Shown here in pieces: positions 1 through 9,451 of a DNA stretch of 64,000 nucleotides. A program made the translations under genes and the position numbers. Source of the stretch: Clostridiales bacterium (GTDB taxonomy: Bacteria; Bacillota; Clostridia; Oscillospirales; Oscillospiraceae); NCBI GenBank assembly GCA_018374635.1, contig JAHAEW010000004.1:1-64000 (forward strand), written 5' to 3'. Each line of letters opens with the position of its first letter. Within the stretch, counting starts at the first letter, position 1. A model generated the notes under the pieces. That model saw only the letters and a list, made by a program, of their open reading frames with translations, searched no databases and was not told where the DNA came from.

Positions 1-25
1 AGTATCCATAGGAGGAATCTTCAAA

Positions 26-1081
26 ATGGAAAAGAAACGATTTCTGGCCGGGTCCGTGAGCGCCGCTCTGGCGGTCACCATGTTCTCCACCACTGCCTTC
101 GCGGCCTCCGTGAAGTTCACCGATGTACCCGACAGCCATTGGGCTTCCTCCTCCATCACTGAGATGGCCGACAAGGGCATCATGTCCGGCATCGGCAACA
201 ATCTGTTCGCCCCCTCTCAGCACCTCTCCAATGCCGAGTTCATCACTATGCTGGTGCGGCAGTTCTACTCGGACAAGCTGGGCACCGAAGGCGGTACCTG
301 GTACGCCCCCTTCATGGCAGCTGCTAAGAGTGCCAACATCCTTACAGGTACCAACGTCGGCTCCAACGATGGGTTGGCCACCTCTACCATCAACCGCTAT
401 GACATGGCCCAGCTGATGTACAACGTCCTCAAGGCTGAGGGCATCACTACATCCTCCCTTTCTGACACCTCCAAGGTGGCCGACTGGTCTTCTGTCCCCT
501 CTACCTACCAGGACGCCGTGTCCGTCTGCTACAACATGGGCATGCTGACCGGTGTGGACAATAAGGGCACCTTCAATGGTACCGGGGTCATGGACCGTGC
601 TCAGGCCGCCGTTGTCATGGACCGGCTCCTAGAGGTCTGCTCTGGCGGCACTTCCTCTATTCCAGAAAAGCCTGATGGCTCCACCTCCATCACTAAGCTC
701 GATCAGACTATGGGCGGCCATGGTGCCGTGGAGACGGACGGTGGTTTCTTCTTTGATTCTTCCAAGGTGGCTATGGGGTGTAGTAGCCTCAGCCTGGAGA
801 CTGTTGGATATACGAGAATCACATTCACTGTCAAGGCGATTGATATTGATGTACAGGTAAGCGCGGGTCATGCAAGGGAGGGAGTGAGCATTGCAGATCC
901 GAATAAGCAGTACAGAGAGCTGCTTGGTGTTGTCCCTGCAGGATCCTCTAAGTCGTTTACAATCGATTGCAGTGCTGATGAAAGCGTAAGTATTGCAGTT
1001 GCGGATAACAATCACATCAACGAGTATGGATTCTCCGACATCTTCGTAGAGTGCTATCTCCTCGATCTCACCATCAGCTAA
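26..1081 (+). CDS. S-layer homology (SLH) domain surface protein
   Basis: 351 residues. A signal peptide (Lys/Arg start, hydrophobic core, AFA-AS cleavage near residue 26) is followed by three SLH-type repeats at about residues 30-75, 95-140 and 155-205 (FTDVP..HWA.., a WYAPFMAAAKS repeat, and a YQDAVSVCYNMGMLTG repeat). SLH domains normally anchor exported proteins to secondary cell-wall polymer. The C-terminal part (about 220-351) is a beta-rich stretch I do not recognise. An AGGAGG lies about 10 nt before the ATG. Codon use changes near base 770: the SLH part uses the GC-ending codons of the neighbours, while the C-terminal part is clearly richer in A/T, which suggests a composite gene. 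The surface role is inferred from the family; the ligand or partner is unknown. Confidence 0.85.
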   Translation: MEKKRFLAGSVSAALAVTMFSTTAFAASVKFTDVPDSHWASSSITEMADKGIMSGIGNNLFAPSQHLSNAEFITMLVRQFYSDKLGTEGGTWYAPFMAAAKSANILTGTNVGSNDGLATSTINRYDMAQLMYNVLKAEGITTSSLSDTSKVADWSSVPSTYQDAVSVCYNMGMLTGVDNKGTFNGTGVMDRAQAAVVMDRLLEVCSGGTSSIPEKPDGSTSITKLDQTMGGHGAVETDGGFFFDSSKVAMGCSSLSLETVGYTRITFTVKAIDIDVQVSAGHAREGVSIADPNKQYRELLGVVPAGSSKSFTIDCSADESVSIAVADNNHINEYGFSDIFVECYLLDLTIS

Positions 1082-1089
1082 CCACACAA

Positions 1090-1124
1090 AGCCCTCCGGG
1101 CAACTCGTGTCCGGAGGGCTCTCT
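1090..1124 (+). terminator. Terminator after the SLH gene
   Basis: A 10-bp GC-rich inverted repeat (AGCCCTCCGG / CCGGAGGGCT) lies immediately after the SLH stop codon and is followed by a short CTCT tract. It probably ends the SLH transcript. Confidence 0.7.
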
Positions 1125-1144
1125 AAAAAGCGGAGGATGGTTGA

Positions 1145-1480
1145 ATGGAATTGGGTTATTTCACACTGCCTGCTGGAGAGAAACTGGCAGAGCGTCATAG
1201 TGTTAGGGTGTGTGGTGACATCCCAGAACTGACACCTGGGCTGGATGTGTACCAGTGTGTATGGGAGCCGACGGAGACAGGGGTTGCTCAAAAGGGGACC
1301 ATGCAGGGAATCAAGCCCCGGAGGCCCGCCACGGGTCTACCCTGGATGCTGGCTGACAGGTCCAGCAGGGCGGGGAACAAGGTAGGTCCCGCTCCATGCA
1401 TTTCCCCGCCGCTGGGTATCTGCATTTCGGGGACTGGTCCCCGTGGGAATTGCGTCACTCCCATGCCCTGCGGGGCATAG
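1145..1480 (+). CDS. Possible small ORF of unknown function
   Basis: 111-codon frame whose ATG is preceded by GGAGG at 8 nt spacing, an excellent ribosome-binding site. The first 45 residues or so look protein-like (MELGYFTLPAGEK...). The rest turns Pro/Gly/Arg-rich and looks like non-coding sequence read through, so the frame may be a 5' remnant of a decayed gene. It lies just downstream of the SLH terminator and has A/T-richer codons like the 3' part of the SLH gene. No family is recognised. The sequence from about 1300 to 1560 shows no convincing coding signal, only small GC hairpins such as ATGCCC/GGGCAT near 1461-1476. Confidence 0.3.
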   Translation: MELGYFTLPAGEKLAERHSVRVCGDIPELTPGLDVYQCVWEPTETGVAQKGTMQGIKPRRPATGLPWMLADRSSRAGNKVGPAPCISPPLGICISGTGPRGNCVTPMPCGA

Positions 1481-1556
1481 GACAGGGGACGAGGGACCAG
1501 AGCACAACCAGAGGAACCAGAGCGCAGAGACCCAGCGCCAGGAGCCGTGAAGGCAT

Positions 1557-1595
1557 AAAAAGACAGGGGGCCGACTTTCTTAGTCGGTCCCCTGT
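1557..1595 (-). terminator. Terminator of the msmK transcript
   Basis: A 14-bp stem (ACAGGGG.CCGACT / AGTCGG.CCCCTGT, one G-U pair) is followed on the minus strand by CTTTTTA, about 100 nt after the msmK stop. It could also stop plus-strand transcription, since TCTCTTTT follows on that side. Confidence 0.8.
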
Positions 1596-1698
1596 TCTCT
1601 TTTCACCACTCGCCCGTCTGCCTGTTCCGTCCTGCTGTTTCCTTATAGGATGCCGGCAAATGGGCCAGGGTCCTCGTTTCTCAATACATAGTCACTCG

Positions 1699-2826
<1,128 letters not shown>

Positions 2827-3028
2827 AGGTTGAGGACCGTAGGAGCGATGCCTCCGCAAGCACTCCCTCGTCCATGGAGAGCGAAACTCCAGGGACGTTA
2901 CGGCAGGTCTCCACACTGCCGCACCGCCGGTCCAGCGGATTTCCTCCTTTTTTACCGCTCACCCTCCCCTATGGAAATGGAGTAGGAGAGGGTGGCTGGA
3001 ATGGCGGCGCAGCCGCGCTGCTGTCTCC

Positions 3029-3057
3029 ATTATGCCAGAGAATCAGGCCTTTTGCAA
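3029..3057 (-). promoter_or_regulatory. Promoter and long leader of msmK
   Basis: TTGCAA (3052-3057) and CATAAT (3029-3034) are separated by 17 bp on the minus strand. Transcription from here gives a leader of roughly 200 nt before the msmK ATG at 2826. The leader contains a CGGCAG/CTGCCG hairpin and an AAGGAGG at about 2945 that is not followed by an obvious start codon. The ATPase can therefore be expressed independently of the upstream nag/nan operon. Confidence 0.65.
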
Positions 3058-3073
3058 GGGCATTTTTGTGCCT

Positions 3074-4201
3074 TTATACAGTCCCGTGGACCACCTCGCC
3101 CTTGAGCAGGACGGCCTTAAGGTCCAGATTTTCATCCAGCACGGCCAGGTTAGCCAGCTTACCGTTCTCAACGCTGCCCACGCGGCTGTAAATACCGATG
3201 GCTTTGGCGGGATTCACAGCGGCGGCCCGGACCGCATCCTCCAGAGGGATACCGAAGGAGACCGCGGTCCTCATGCAGTTCATCAGGTCTGTGACCGAGC
3301 CGGCCAGAGTACCGTCCTCCAGCGTGGCGTACTTGCCCTTGACCCGGACCGGCTGGCCGCCCAGAGTGTAGTCCCCGTCAGGCATACCGGCGGCTCGCAT
3401 GGTGTCGCTGACGAGGATCACCCGCTTGGCCCCAAAGAGCTGGAACACGGCCCGCACCACACTGGCATGGATGTGAACGCCGTCGCAGATCAGCTCGGCC
3501 ATGCACTCGGGAGTGTCGAAGGCCGCGCCCACCACGCCGGGCGCCCGGTGGGTAAAGGGCGGCATAGCGTTGAAGAGATGGGTGGCCTGGCGGGCTCCGG
3601 CGGCATAGGCCGCCATAGCGGTATCATAGTCGGCAGTGGTGTGGGCGATAGAGACCGTCACCTCATCGGCGACTTCTTGGATGAACTCCAGCGCGCCGGG
3701 CTCCTCCGGGGCTACTGAGACCAGCTTCACCAGCCCCTCAGAGGCCTCCTCCAGGCGGCGGAGCATGGCCACATCGGGGGCGTGGAGCCAATCGCCGTTC
3801 TGGGCGCCCTTCTTGGCGCGGGAGAGGAAGGGCCCTTCCAGGTTCACGCCGTACAGCAGCGCGCCGCTTTTGCTGTTTTTTCGGTGCTGGGCCGCGTTCT
3901 TGCAGACCTTGAGGAGCTGCTCCTCCAGCAGAGTCATGCCGGCGGGGCAGATCTGGGTCACGCCACGGGAGAGCTCATAGTCCGCCATGACCTGGAGACC
4001 CTCGGCATCCGCGTCGCTGAAATCGTGACCCTTTGCGCCGTGGAAATGCACGTCGGTAAGGCCGGGGATCAGATAACACCCGGACAGGTCGGCGCTCTTC
4101 CCGTCGGAGCTGTGGTCGGCCAGCAGTTCCCCCTCGATGCACACGTCCCGGAAGACGAACCCCTCCTGGACGTCAAATACCTTTGCTCCGGTCAGCCGCA
4201 T
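3074..4201 (-). CDS. nagA: N-acetylglucosamine-6-phosphate deacetylase
   Basis: 375 residues, full length. It deacetylates GlcNAc-6-P to glucosamine-6-P and acetate in the cytoplasm. Amidohydrolase-superfamily motifs are visible: PGLTDVHFHG near residue 50, NLEGPFL near 120 (metal-ligand Glu), SIAHTTADY near 183, ATHLFNAM near 204, and LVSDTMRAAG near 268 (catalytic Asp). The start overlaps the end of nagB by 10 bp, with a GGCAGGT ribosome-binding site inside nagB, so the two are translationally coupled. It feeds NagB directly. Confidence 0.95.
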   Translation of the reverse strand: MRLTGAKVFDVQEGFVFRDVCIEGELLADHSSDGKSADLSGCYLIPGLTDVHFHGAKGHDFSDADAEGLQVMADYELSRGVTQICPAGMTLLEEQLLKVCKNAAQHRKNSKSGALLYGVNLEGPFLSRAKKGAQNGDWLHAPDVAMLRRLEEASEGLVKLVSVAPEEPGALEFIQEVADEVTVSIAHTTADYDTAMAAYAAGARQATHLFNAMPPFTHRAPGVVGAAFDTPECMAELICDGVHIHASVVRAVFQLFGAKRVILVSDTMRAAGMPDGDYTLGGQPVRVKGKYATLEDGTLAGSVTDLMNCMRTAVSFGIPLEDAVRAAAVNPAKAIGIYSRVGSVENGKLANLAVLDENLDLKAVLLKGEVVHGTV

Positions 4202-4944
4202 ACGGGAACACCTGCCTCTACCAGTTTGCTCAGAGCCTCCTTATCGCCCACCAGAGTCACATCGGGATGGAGCTGGAGGATGGAGGCGGGCACCTCCTTG
4301 GTGACCGGGCCGCAGAAGGCCTTGTACACGATGTCGGCCTTGGCCGAGCCGCTGACCACGATCAGGATCCGCCTGGCCTGCATGATGTTCTTGATGCCCA
4401 TGCTCAGCGCCTGACGGGGCACGTCGTCCTTGCTCTCAAAGAAGCGCTTGTTTGCCTCGACGGTGCTCTCGGTCAGGTTGACCAGATGGGTCTCCAGGCC
4501 AAAGTCGTCGCCGGGCTCGTTGAAGGCGATGTGACCGTTGTGCCCCATGCCCAGCAGCTGGAGGTCGATGCCGCCCAGATCCCGGATGAGCTTGTTGTAC
4601 CCGGCGCACTCCACCGTGGGGCTCTTGGCCAGGCCGTTGAGCACATGGGTATTCTCGTACTTGATGTCGATGTGGTCAAAGAGGTTGCTCTGCATGAAAT
4701 AGCGGTAACTCTGCTCATGGCGGGGAGAGAGGCCGTAGTACTCGTCCAGGTTGACCGACTTGACCTCCGCAAAACTCAGGTCGCCCTTTTTGTACCACTC
4801 TACCAGCTGCTGGTAGGCCCCAACCGGGGTCCCGCCGGTAGCCAGACCCAGCACGCTGTCAGGCTTCGTGATGACCTGGGCCGAGATGATATTGGCGGCC
4901 CGGCGGCTCATGGACTTATAATCTTCTGCCAGATAAATTCTCAT
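4192..4944 (-). CDS. nagB: Glucosamine-6-phosphate deaminase
   Basis: 250 residues, typical length. It converts glucosamine-6-P to fructose-6-P and ammonia, the last step from amino sugar into glycolysis. Motifs: substrate loop LGLATGGTPVGAYQ near residue 33, VNLDEYYGL near 65 (catalytic Asp of the DEY/W motif), and LLGMGHNGHIAFNEP near 131, with the active-site His in GHNGHIAF. The start has AAGGAAG about 9 nt upstream. It lies between nanA and nagA in the same operon and overlaps nagA. Confidence 0.96.
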   Translation of the reverse strand: MRIYLAEDYKSMSRRAANIISAQVITKPDSVLGLATGGTPVGAYQQLVEWYKKGDLSFAEVKSVNLDEYYGLSPRHEQSYRYFMQSNLFDHIDIKYENTHVLNGLAKSPTVECAGYNKLIRDLGGIDLQLLGMGHNGHIAFNEPGDDFGLETHLVNLTESTVEANKRFFESKDDVPRQALSMGIKNIMQARRILIVVSGSAKADIVYKAFCGPVTKEVPASILQLHPDVTLVGDKEALSKLVEAGVPVCG

Positions 4945-4982
4945 GGTGATCTCTTCCTTTCTGTTATGTCCTCAGATACCCA

Positions 4983-5888
4983 TCAGCAGTATTTGGCAAT
5001 CGCGGCGTCGATCCGGGCGGCGCAGGCGTCCACGATGGCCAGATCGCTCTCTGCCAGAGCGGGCAGAGGCTTGCGGACGGAGCCGCACTCCACACCCTTC
5101 TTGGCCAGGATGGCCTTCATGGTGGCGTAGAGATTGCCGTGGGCGGAGCACATCTGATAGATGATACGGCAGATCTCATTCTGGATCTCACGGGCAGGCT
5201 CCATCTCGCCCTTCTGGAAGTGCTCCCGCACCTTCAGGAAAAGCTCGGGCATAACGGCGTAGGTGCCGCCGATGCCGGCACAGGCGCCCATGGCCAGGCC
5301 GGAGATGAACTGCTCATCGGGACCGTTGAAGACGATAACGCCCTCATCCCGCCACATCTGAATATCCTGGGTGGGCATGGAGGAGTTCTTCACGCCGATC
5401 ACGCGGGGATTCTTCTTCATCTCTTTCAGGAGAGAAGGGGTCAGCGCCACGCCGGCCAGCTGGGGGATATTATAGATGATAAAGTCGGTGTTGGGGGCGG
5501 CCGCAGAGATATCGTTCCAGTACTGGGCGATGCCATACTCGGGAAGGTGGAAGTAGATGGGCGGGATGGAGGCAATGGCGTCCACACCCAGGCTCTCGGC
5601 GTGGGCGGCCAGCTCCTGGCTGTCGGCGGTGTTGTTGCAGGCCACGTGGGCGATGACCACTACCTTCCCCCTAACTTCCGCCATGACGTTTTCCAGTACC
5701 AGCTTGCGCTCAGCCACGCTCTGGTAGATGCACTCACCGGAGGAGCCTCCCACATACAGTCCGTTGACACCCTTGCCGATCAGGTGGCGGGTCAGGCCGC
5801 GCACGCGCTCGGGGGAAATATTGCCCTCACCGTCATAGCAGGCGTAGAAGGCGGGAATGACACCCTGGTATTTGTTCAGATCGCTCAT
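4983..5888 (-). CDS. nanA: N-acetylneuraminate lyase
   Basis: 301 residues, a DapA/NAL-fold aldolase. It cleaves N-acetylneuraminate into N-acetylmannosamine and pyruvate. Motifs: GGSSGECIYQS near residue 47 (carboxylate-binding GS.GE), IIYNIPQLAG near 136 (catalytic Tyr), and VIGVKNSS near 162 (Schiff-base Lys). YNIP..AG in place of the DapA pattern, together with nagA and nagB next door, favours sialic acid lyase over dihydrodipicolinate synthase. GGAGTG lies upstream of the ATG. A strong hairpin separates it from the permease genes. Confidence 0.92.
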   Translation of the reverse strand: MSDLNKYQGVIPAFYACYDGEGNISPERVRGLTRHLIGKGVNGLYVGGSSGECIYQSVAERKLVLENVMAEVRGKVVVIAHVACNNTADSQELAAHAESLGVDAIASIPPIYFHLPEYGIAQYWNDISAAAPNTDFIIYNIPQLAGVALTPSLLKEMKKNPRVIGVKNSSMPTQDIQMWRDEGVIVFNGPDEQFISGLAMGACAGIGGTYAVMPELFLKVREHFQKGEMEPAREIQNEICRIIYQMCSAHGNLYATMKAILAKKGVECGSVRKPLPALAESDLAIVDACAARIDAAIAKYC

Positions 5889-5929
5889 TTTGATTCACTC
5901 CAATATACTTATGTGAGCTGGCAGGAAAC

Positions 5930-5960
5930 AGGGCCCGCCCCGCTTTGCAGGGCGGGCCCT
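5930..5960. other. Intercistronic GC hairpin between permease and nanA
   Basis: A perfect 11-bp stem (AGGGCCCGCCC / GGGCGGGCCCT) with a 9-nt loop lies in the 143-bp gap between the malG-type permease and nanA. No U-tract follows on the minus strand. It is more likely an RNA-processing or stability element, or a leaky terminator, than a full stop. Confidence 0.6.
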
Positions 5961-6031
5961 CCTGTCAGTTCCAGCACGTTGCGGATAACCGGATCAGACA
6001 TCGTCTGAAAGGGACTCCAAACACAGTAATC

Positions 6032-6871
6032 TTAACCCTTTACCGCACCCATGGCAATACCCTGCGTGAAGTATTTCTGGAACGCGATGAAGATGGCCAC
6101 AATGGGGATCGCCGCCAGCGCCGCACCGGCCATAATGAGGCCGAAGTCACTGGCCATCTCGCCCTGAAGTCTGGCGATACCAAGGGAGATGGTCCACTGG
6201 GTACGGCTGTTGAGCATGATGAGTTGTAGGAAGTAGTCGTTCCAGGAGTTGACGAAGGTGAAAATGGCCAGCGCGCCCACGCCGGGCTTGATCATGGGGA
6301 ATACTACGCTGAAGAAGGTCCTCAGCTCCCCGGCGCCGTCCACCCGGGCAGCCTCCAGCATCTCGGTTGGGATGGTCTCGGAGAACTGCTTCATCAGGAA
6401 CACGCCGAAGGGCCAGCCCACGGTGGGCAGGATGACGGCCCAGAGAGTGTCATGCAGATGCAGGAAGTTCATCTCCTGCAGAAGGGGGATGACGATGACC
6501 TGCTTAGGCAGCGCCATGGCGCACACCAGCAGGCTGAAGAGGATCTTGCGTCCATAGAAGCGCTTCTTGGCCAGGGCATAGCCAGCCAGGGCGGCGGTCA
6601 GGCAGGTGAGCACCATGGCGCCCACGGCCATGATCACCGTATTGAGCAGCCACTGGAAGGCGGGCTGGCTGAAGAGCTTGGTGTAGTTCATCAGGGTCGG
6701 CTCCAGCGGGAACCACTGAGGCCGCTGGGCGTTGATGGCCGCGGCGGTCTTGAAGGAACCGGTGATGATCCAGTACAGCGGGAACATAAAGAATACGGCC
6801 AGGAGGAAGAGGATGACAAAAGCAAACACCCGGTATCCCTTGGACTGCTTCATGGCAAGACTGTTGTTCAT
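6032..6871 (-). CDS. Sugar ABC transporter permease (MalG/CUT1 type)
   Basis: 279 residues with six predicted membrane segments, starting near residue 14 (YRVFAFVILFLLAVFFMFPLY). The EAA loop EAARVDGAGELRTFFSVVFP, which docks the ATPase, is near residue 185. Pairs with the permease immediately upstream (12-bp gap, AAGGGGGTG ribosome-binding site). CUT1 family members import oligo- or amino sugars; sialic acid as the substrate is inferred from nanA, nagA and nagB in the same operon. Confidence 0.93.
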   Translation of the reverse strand: MNNSLAMKQSKGYRVFAFVILFLLAVFFMFPLYWIITGSFKTAAAINAQRPQWFPLEPTLMNYTKLFSQPAFQWLLNTVIMAVGAMVLTCLTAALAGYALAKKRFYGRKILFSLLVCAMALPKQVIVIPLLQEMNFLHLHDTLWAVILPTVGWPFGVFLMKQFSETIPTEMLEAARVDGAGELRTFFSVVFPMIKPGVGALAIFTFVNSWNDYFLQLIMLNSRTQWTISLGIARLQGEMASDFGLIMAGAALAAIPIVAIFIAFQKYFTQGIAMGAVKG

Positions 6872-6883
6872 CTCTTCACCCCC

Positions 6884-7822
6884 TTAACCGTTGTCGGCCT
6901 TCGTGACCTTGAACTGCACGGCGGAGAACACCGCGATGATCAGGGCCAGAATGACGCCCATAGCGTTGGCATAGCCGAAGCGGTGATACTTATACGCCAT
7001 ATCGAAGATATAGTACATGATGGTATCGGTGGCGTGGTTGGGGCCGCCCGAAGTCAGCAGCTGAATGAGCGCGAAGCACTGGAAGCTGTTGATGGTGGTG
7101 ATGACCAGGATGTACAGGGTGGTGGGCATGATCTGGGGCCACTTGATCTTCCAGAACACCTGGAGCTTGGTGGCGCCGTCCACCTGGGCCGCCTCGATGA
7201 GGGACTGGTCCACATTGCCCAGGGCCGCCACGTAGAGCACGATGGGCTGGCCGATGGAGGTGGTGAACAGGATCATGATGATGCACCAGATCGCGGTTTT
7301 GGGATTGCCCAGCCAGTTGAAGCCGGTAGTCCCCAGGATCTGATTGAGCAGACCGGTGTAGGGGTTGAACATCCACTTCCACACCACGGTGACCGCCACG
7401 GTACCAGTGACCACGGGCAGGTAGAACACGCAGCGGAAGAACGACCGGGTGACCGCCTTCATGGGGCAGATGGCGGAGCTCACCCACAGCGAAAACGCGG
7501 TGACCGCGGGCACGGCTACGACCACGATGAGTACCGTATTCCAGAAGGCCCGGATAAAGACCTTATCCTGGAACATTTCGATGTAGTTGTTCAGACCGGC
7601 GAACCCTTCAAAGCCCGCCAGGCCGTAGTCCAGAAAGCTGTATACCACACAGATGATCATGGGGATCACAACGAACCCCACAAAGAAAATCAGGCTGGGC
7701 AGCAAAAAGAGGTAGGCGGAAATCGTTTCCCGGCGTACCAGAGCCTTGCTCATGCCGGAAAACTCAGAGCGCCGCTCCTTTTTTGGCTTTTTGACCGCAG
7801 CCGGTACGGATTTTTGCTCCAT
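6884..7822 (-). CDS. Sugar ABC transporter permease (MalF/CUT1 type)
   Basis: 312 residues from MEQKSV, chosen because AAGGGGAACG lies upstream of this ATG and the basic N-terminus (KKPKKERR) precedes the first membrane helix. Six membrane segments are predicted; the EAA loop EAAQVDGATKLQVFWKIKWP is near residue 220. It is the partner of the MalG-type permease downstream and of the lipoprotein upstream. An upstream in-frame extension of 20 residues is unlikely because it overlaps the intercistronic hairpin region. Confidence 0.92.
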   Translation of the reverse strand: MEQKSVPAAVKKPKKERRSEFSGMSKALVRRETISAYLFLLPSLIFFVGFVVIPMIICVVYSFLDYGLAGFEGFAGLNNYIEMFQDKVFIRAFWNTVLIVVVAVPAVTAFSLWVSSAICPMKAVTRSFFRCVFYLPVVTGTVAVTVVWKWMFNPYTGLLNQILGTTGFNWLGNPKTAIWCIIMILFTTSIGQPIVLYVAALGNVDQSLIEAAQVDGATKLQVFWKIKWPQIMPTTLYILVITTINSFQCFALIQLLTSGGPNHATDTIMYYIFDMAYKYHRFGYANAMGVILALIIAVFSAVQFKVTKADNG

Positions 7823-7887
7823 AACGTATCGTTCCCCTTTTTCGTAAAATACGCTTCCTCTCCCCCGCTCTCCGCGGGTCAACGCGA

Positions 7888-7924
7888 ATGCGCCCGCCCC
7901 CTCTCAAACAGGGAGCGGGCGCAT
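7888..7924. other. Intercistronic hairpin after the solute-binding protein gene
   Basis: A perfect 10-bp stem (ATGCGCCCGC / GCGGGCGCAT) plus inner GC pairs lies just downstream of the binding-protein stop and upstream of the permease RBS, with no U-tract on the minus strand. Such hairpins after binding-protein genes commonly stabilise the upstream message and lower downstream expression. Confidence 0.6.
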
Positions 7925-7943
7925 GATTGCGTGTAAAGAGGTC

Positions 7944-9290
7944 TTACTTAATGGCGGCGTTGCTGGCCTCCACGAAGTTGTCGGCCGCCGTCTGCACGTC
8001 CTCGCCGCTGACGAAGATCTGCTGCAGCATGTTGAACCAGTTGGTGCGCTGCTCGGTCCAGCCGCCGATGACATTGTAGTAGTCGCCCAGGTAAGGCATC
8101 ATGACCTGGAACTCAGCCATACGGGCCTCGTCCTCCATGCCGGCATAGACGTCGCCCTGAGAAGCGCGCACCGGGAAGAAGCCGGAGAGACGGACGCTCT
8201 CGGGACCCTGCTCGGCGTCGTCACAGACGAACTTGATGAAGGTCTTGGCCGCCTCGATCTTGGCCGCCTCGCCGTTGTCGAAAATGCCAAAGCCCCAGAT
8301 GCCGCCGCACAGAGCGGGAGTCTCCTGATCGGTGGGGAAGGCCACCGCGTAGGGAGTGAAGGCGACCTGAGAGGCATACTGATCCTGGTTGGAGGCGTTC
8401 CAGCAGAAGGTCATCGCGGTGGTGCCGTTGGCAAAGGCCTGCAGCTCCTCCGCGGCCTGGAAGCTGGCGTCGGCGGTCAGATTACCGACCTTGACCTGCT
8501 CAGACAGGGTCTGGAGCGCCTTGACATTCTCAGCGGAATTGACGGTGTACTCGGTGTGGTCGGCATTGGTGTAGGCGCCGCCGTACAGGTTGTTCACCAG
8601 CGCGCGGGTGCCCTGGTCGCCGCCCTGGCCGCCGCAGTAGATGATACCGGGGGTGGCCACCTGACCGGAGGCCTTCACAGCGGCGATGGCCTTGAGGAAG
8701 TCCTCGGTGCTGTTCCAGGTGCGGGTCTCGTCGTTGATGTACTGCATGGCGTCGGCGGCCTCAAAGACCTCCTTGTTGATGGCCATGCAGTGGGTGGTCA
8801 TACACAGGGGGTACTCATAGTAAGTACCGTCGCTGCTCTTACAGGCGTTGACCACGGACTCGCTCACAGCGGCGATGTCAGCGGTAGCCTCTTCGGTCCA
8901 CAGGTCGCTCAGATCCACCATCTTACCGGCCGCGCCCCAGTTGGAAACCAGGCGCTCAGGACCCTCCATGATGATGTCGGGAGTGTTGCCGGCGGTGATG
9001 GCGGAAGTGACCTGGGTGTCACCGTTGGTATAGTCCAGGAACTCTACCTTCACCTTGATGTCCGGATACTTGGCGTTGAAGGCGGCGACGATCTCTTCCA
9101 CCTTGGGGGCGGTGCCGCCCCACTTGCCGATGGGGTAGGTCCACATGGTGATCTCGGTGCTGGCGGAACCGCTGCCGCTGGCTGCGGGAGCGGGCGTGCC
9201 GCTGGGCTTGGCGTCCCCGCCGCCGCAGGCGGCCAGGCTCAGGGTCATGCCGGTTGCCAATGCAAGAGCAACTGCTTTTTTCAGCTTCAT
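7944..9290 (-). CDS. Sugar ABC transporter solute-binding lipoprotein
   Basis: 448 residues from MKLKKAV. A GAGGAGGAG ribosome-binding site 7 nt upstream makes this the start rather than the ATG six codons earlier. Lipoprotein signal peptide with lipobox LAAC (Cys near residue 21), then a Gly/Ser/Pro-rich tether and a family-1 extracellular binding fold (ITMWTYPIGKWGG..., ...VKVEFLDYTNGDTQVTSAI). It captures the substrate outside the cell for the two CUT1 permeases. Sialic acid or a related amino sugar is inferred from operon content. It has its own strong promoter, typical for a binding protein needed in excess. Confidence 0.93.
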   Translation of the reverse strand: MKLKKAVALALATGMTLSLAACGGGDAKPSGTPAPAASGSGSASTEITMWTYPIGKWGGTAPKVEEIVAAFNAKYPDIKVKVEFLDYTNGDTQVTSAITAGNTPDIIMEGPERLVSNWGAAGKMVDLSDLWTEEATADIAAVSESVVNACKSSDGTYYEYPLCMTTHCMAINKEVFEAADAMQYINDETRTWNSTEDFLKAIAAVKASGQVATPGIIYCGGQGGDQGTRALVNNLYGGAYTNADHTEYTVNSAENVKALQTLSEQVKVGNLTADASFQAAEELQAFANGTTAMTFCWNASNQDQYASQVAFTPYAVAFPTDQETPALCGGIWGFGIFDNGEAAKIEAAKTFIKFVCDDAEQGPESVRLSGFFPVRASQGDVYAGMEDEARMAEFQVMMPYLGDYYNVIGGWTEQRTNWFNMLQQIFVSGEDVQTAADNFVEASNAAIK

Positions 9291-9353
9291 CGCTGATCTC
9301 CTCCTCATGATTTGAATAATTTTTCTCGAGTGTCAGAGATACCCGTTGTGTAG

Positions 9354-9382
9354 ATTGTACAATCACAAGCCCTTTTTGTCAA
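9354..9382 (-). promoter_or_regulatory. Promoter of the importer/nan/nag operon
   Basis: Consensus TTGACA (9377-9382) and TACAAT (9354-9359) with a 17-bp spacer on the minus strand, about 65 bp upstream of the binding-protein ATG. It is one of the best sigma-A promoters in the window and drives binding protein, permeases, nanA, nagB and nagA. Confidence 0.85.
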
Positions 9383-9390
9383 TACTTAGA

Positions 9391-9432
9391 TGAAAATATT
9401 TTTCTTTTCAAGCTAAACTGAAATTTTTTTCA
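9391..9432. promoter_or_regulatory. Candidate RpiR operator cluster
   Basis: Two inverted repeats lie just upstream of the -35 box: TGAAA-TTTT-TTTCA at 9419-9432, and a looser TGAAAA...TTTTCA at 9391-9410. The same TGAAA/TTTCA half-sites form the palindrome inside the AGE promoter at 11654-11668, which suggests one regulator, probably the adjacent RpiR-family protein, controls both. The sites are AT-rich, so the call is tentative. Confidence 0.45.
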
Positions 9433-9451
9433 AGCCTTCTTCCAATTTCGA

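Noticed and set aside
2827..2916. 30-residue N-terminal extension of the MsmK-type ATPase
   Set aside because: It lies in the leader, starts with a poorly placed GTG, and family proteins begin at the MA.V.L/F position.
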